Shown: piece by piece, positions 63,556-64,000 of the stretch | Layout: the number at the start of each line of letters is the position of its first letter | Numbering within the stretch: position 1 is the first letter of the stretch | Assembly (NCBI RefSeq): GCF_010671605.1 | Contig: NZ_JAABOO010000002.1 | Coordinates: forward strand, 806,001-870,000 | Direction of reading: 5' to 3' | Length of the DNA: 64,000 nucleotides | DNA from: Leptobacterium flavescens | Lineage (GTDB): Bacteria; Bacteroidota; Bacteroidia; Flavobacteriales; Flavobacteriaceae | Made by a program: the position numbers and the translations under genes | Notes under the pieces: generated by a model | Seen by the model: only the letters and a program-made list of their open reading frames with translations | Database searches by the model: none | Told to the model about the DNA's origin: nothing

Positions 63556-64000
63556 TTTTTATTAAACGTAAAGCGTAACCGTATATCCTTTCAAATTGTT
63601 CTTCCAGCCCCATATCCGAATTATCTATCTCTATAGCATCTTCAGCCTTTACCAGAGGGGAATTCTCGCGGTGAGAATCGATATAATCCCTGTCGGTAAC
63701 ATTTTTCAGGACCTGCTCATAACTCACTTCATCTCCCCTGTCCAGCAATTCCTTATAGCGTCTGTGCGCTCTTGTTTCTGCAGAGGCCGTGAGGAATAAT
63801 TTTAGTTCGGCATCCGGGAACACCACGGTTCCTATATCCCGGCCATCCATAACGATCCCTTTGTTCTTTCCCATTTCCTGCTGGATCTCTACCAGTTTTA
63901 CCCTCACTTCCTTAATAGCGGCTATAGGGCTGACAAAACTGGAAACACGAAGCATTCTGATCTCTTTTTCCACATTCTTACCATTGAGGTAGATCTCGGC
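63542..64000 (-). CDS. cmk: Cytidylate kinase, C-terminal part (5' end beyond window)
   Basis: The frame is open to the right edge; 152 C-terminal residues are visible. Cmk phosphorylates CMP and dCMP with ATP. The CMP-binding RDIGTVVFPDAELKLFLTAS is near the start of the visible part and the LID arginines in TAHRRYKELLDRG and NVTDRDYIDSHRENSPL follow. About 75 N-terminal residues with the P-loop are missing. In many bacteria cmk directly precedes rpsA; here a convergent BON-LysM gene lies between them. Confidence 0.92.
   Translation of the reverse strand, partial: AEIYLNGKNVEKEIRMLRVSSFVSPIAAIKEVRVKLVEIQQEMGKNKGIVMDGRDIGTVVFPDAELKLFLTASAETRAHRRYKELLDRGDEVSYEQVLKNVTDRDYIDSHRENSPLVKAEDAIEIDNSDMGLEEQFERIYGYALRLIKNSPQ

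Overview
The window reads as a contiguous piece of a Flavobacteriaceae chromosome (phylum Bacteroidota). The evidence is a cluster of type IX secretion (T9SS) genes with gliding/sorting-type C-terminal domains, a PorP/SprF protein, a fused cytochrome c biogenesis protein CcsBA, bacillithiol deacetylase BshB1, a DnaX without its zinc module, and house-keeping promoters of the Bacteroidota type (TTTG, about 19 bases, then TAnnTTTG). I cannot fix genus or species. I see no insertion sequence, prophage, integrase or CRISPR array. Base composition and codon use look even throughout, so this is ordinary core chromosome with a few poorly described genes.

Layout. 1-10 kb: the C-terminal part of an LptD-like outer-membrane LPS assembly protein, RidA, then a leftward pfkA-gap-BadF-type kinase group and a very large TamB. 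10-20 kb: rightward tsaD and rsmE, a DUF1223 thiol-disulfide-like protein, a DUF4159/AI-2E permease/methyltransferase operon, a two-domain OmpA-like protein, a VanX-type dipeptidase, an M28 peptidase and an SGNH hydrolase. 20-26 kb: tRNA-His with an unusual hairpin array behind it, bshB1 next to a trans-sulfuration enzyme, a MATE exporter, and a lipoprotein paired with an Omp85-like protein. 26-31 kb: CcsBA, a group III truncated globin with a small membrane protein, and a divergent Crp/Fnr regulator with a clear FNR-like palindrome between them. 31-40 kb: a rightward run (DUF2520 Rossmann protein, KdsC-like HAD phosphatase, UbiA prenyltransferase, Maf, lipoprotein, exported PIG-L deacetylase, a 33-residue micropeptide, sodium:solute symporter, Gfo/Idh/MocA oxidoreductase).

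40-50 kb: DUF2911 protein, a T9SS type A substrate, aquaporin, RNase P RNA, dnaX, miaE, and a leftward polyphosphate operon (sixA-like phosphatase, ppk1, ppx/gppA). 50-56 kb: a three-gene T9SS module: a repeat-rich adhesin-like protein with a CHU_C sorting domain, PorP/SprF, and a TPR/PD40/OmpA protein of PorE type. 56-64 kb: a CAP lipoprotein, pdxH, a leftward pyrR-pyrB-STAS-like-rnz operon, a serine hydrolase, rpsA with a roughly 115-base leader, a BON-LysM protein and the C-terminal part of cmk running off the right edge.

The parts most worth following up are the globin/small-membrane-protein/Crp-Fnr unit with its positioned operator, the micropeptide between the PIG-L and symporter genes, the STAS-like protein translationally coupled to RNase Z, the perfect palindromes behind a tRNA-His whose acceptor stem carries two U-U mismatches, and the rpsA leader.
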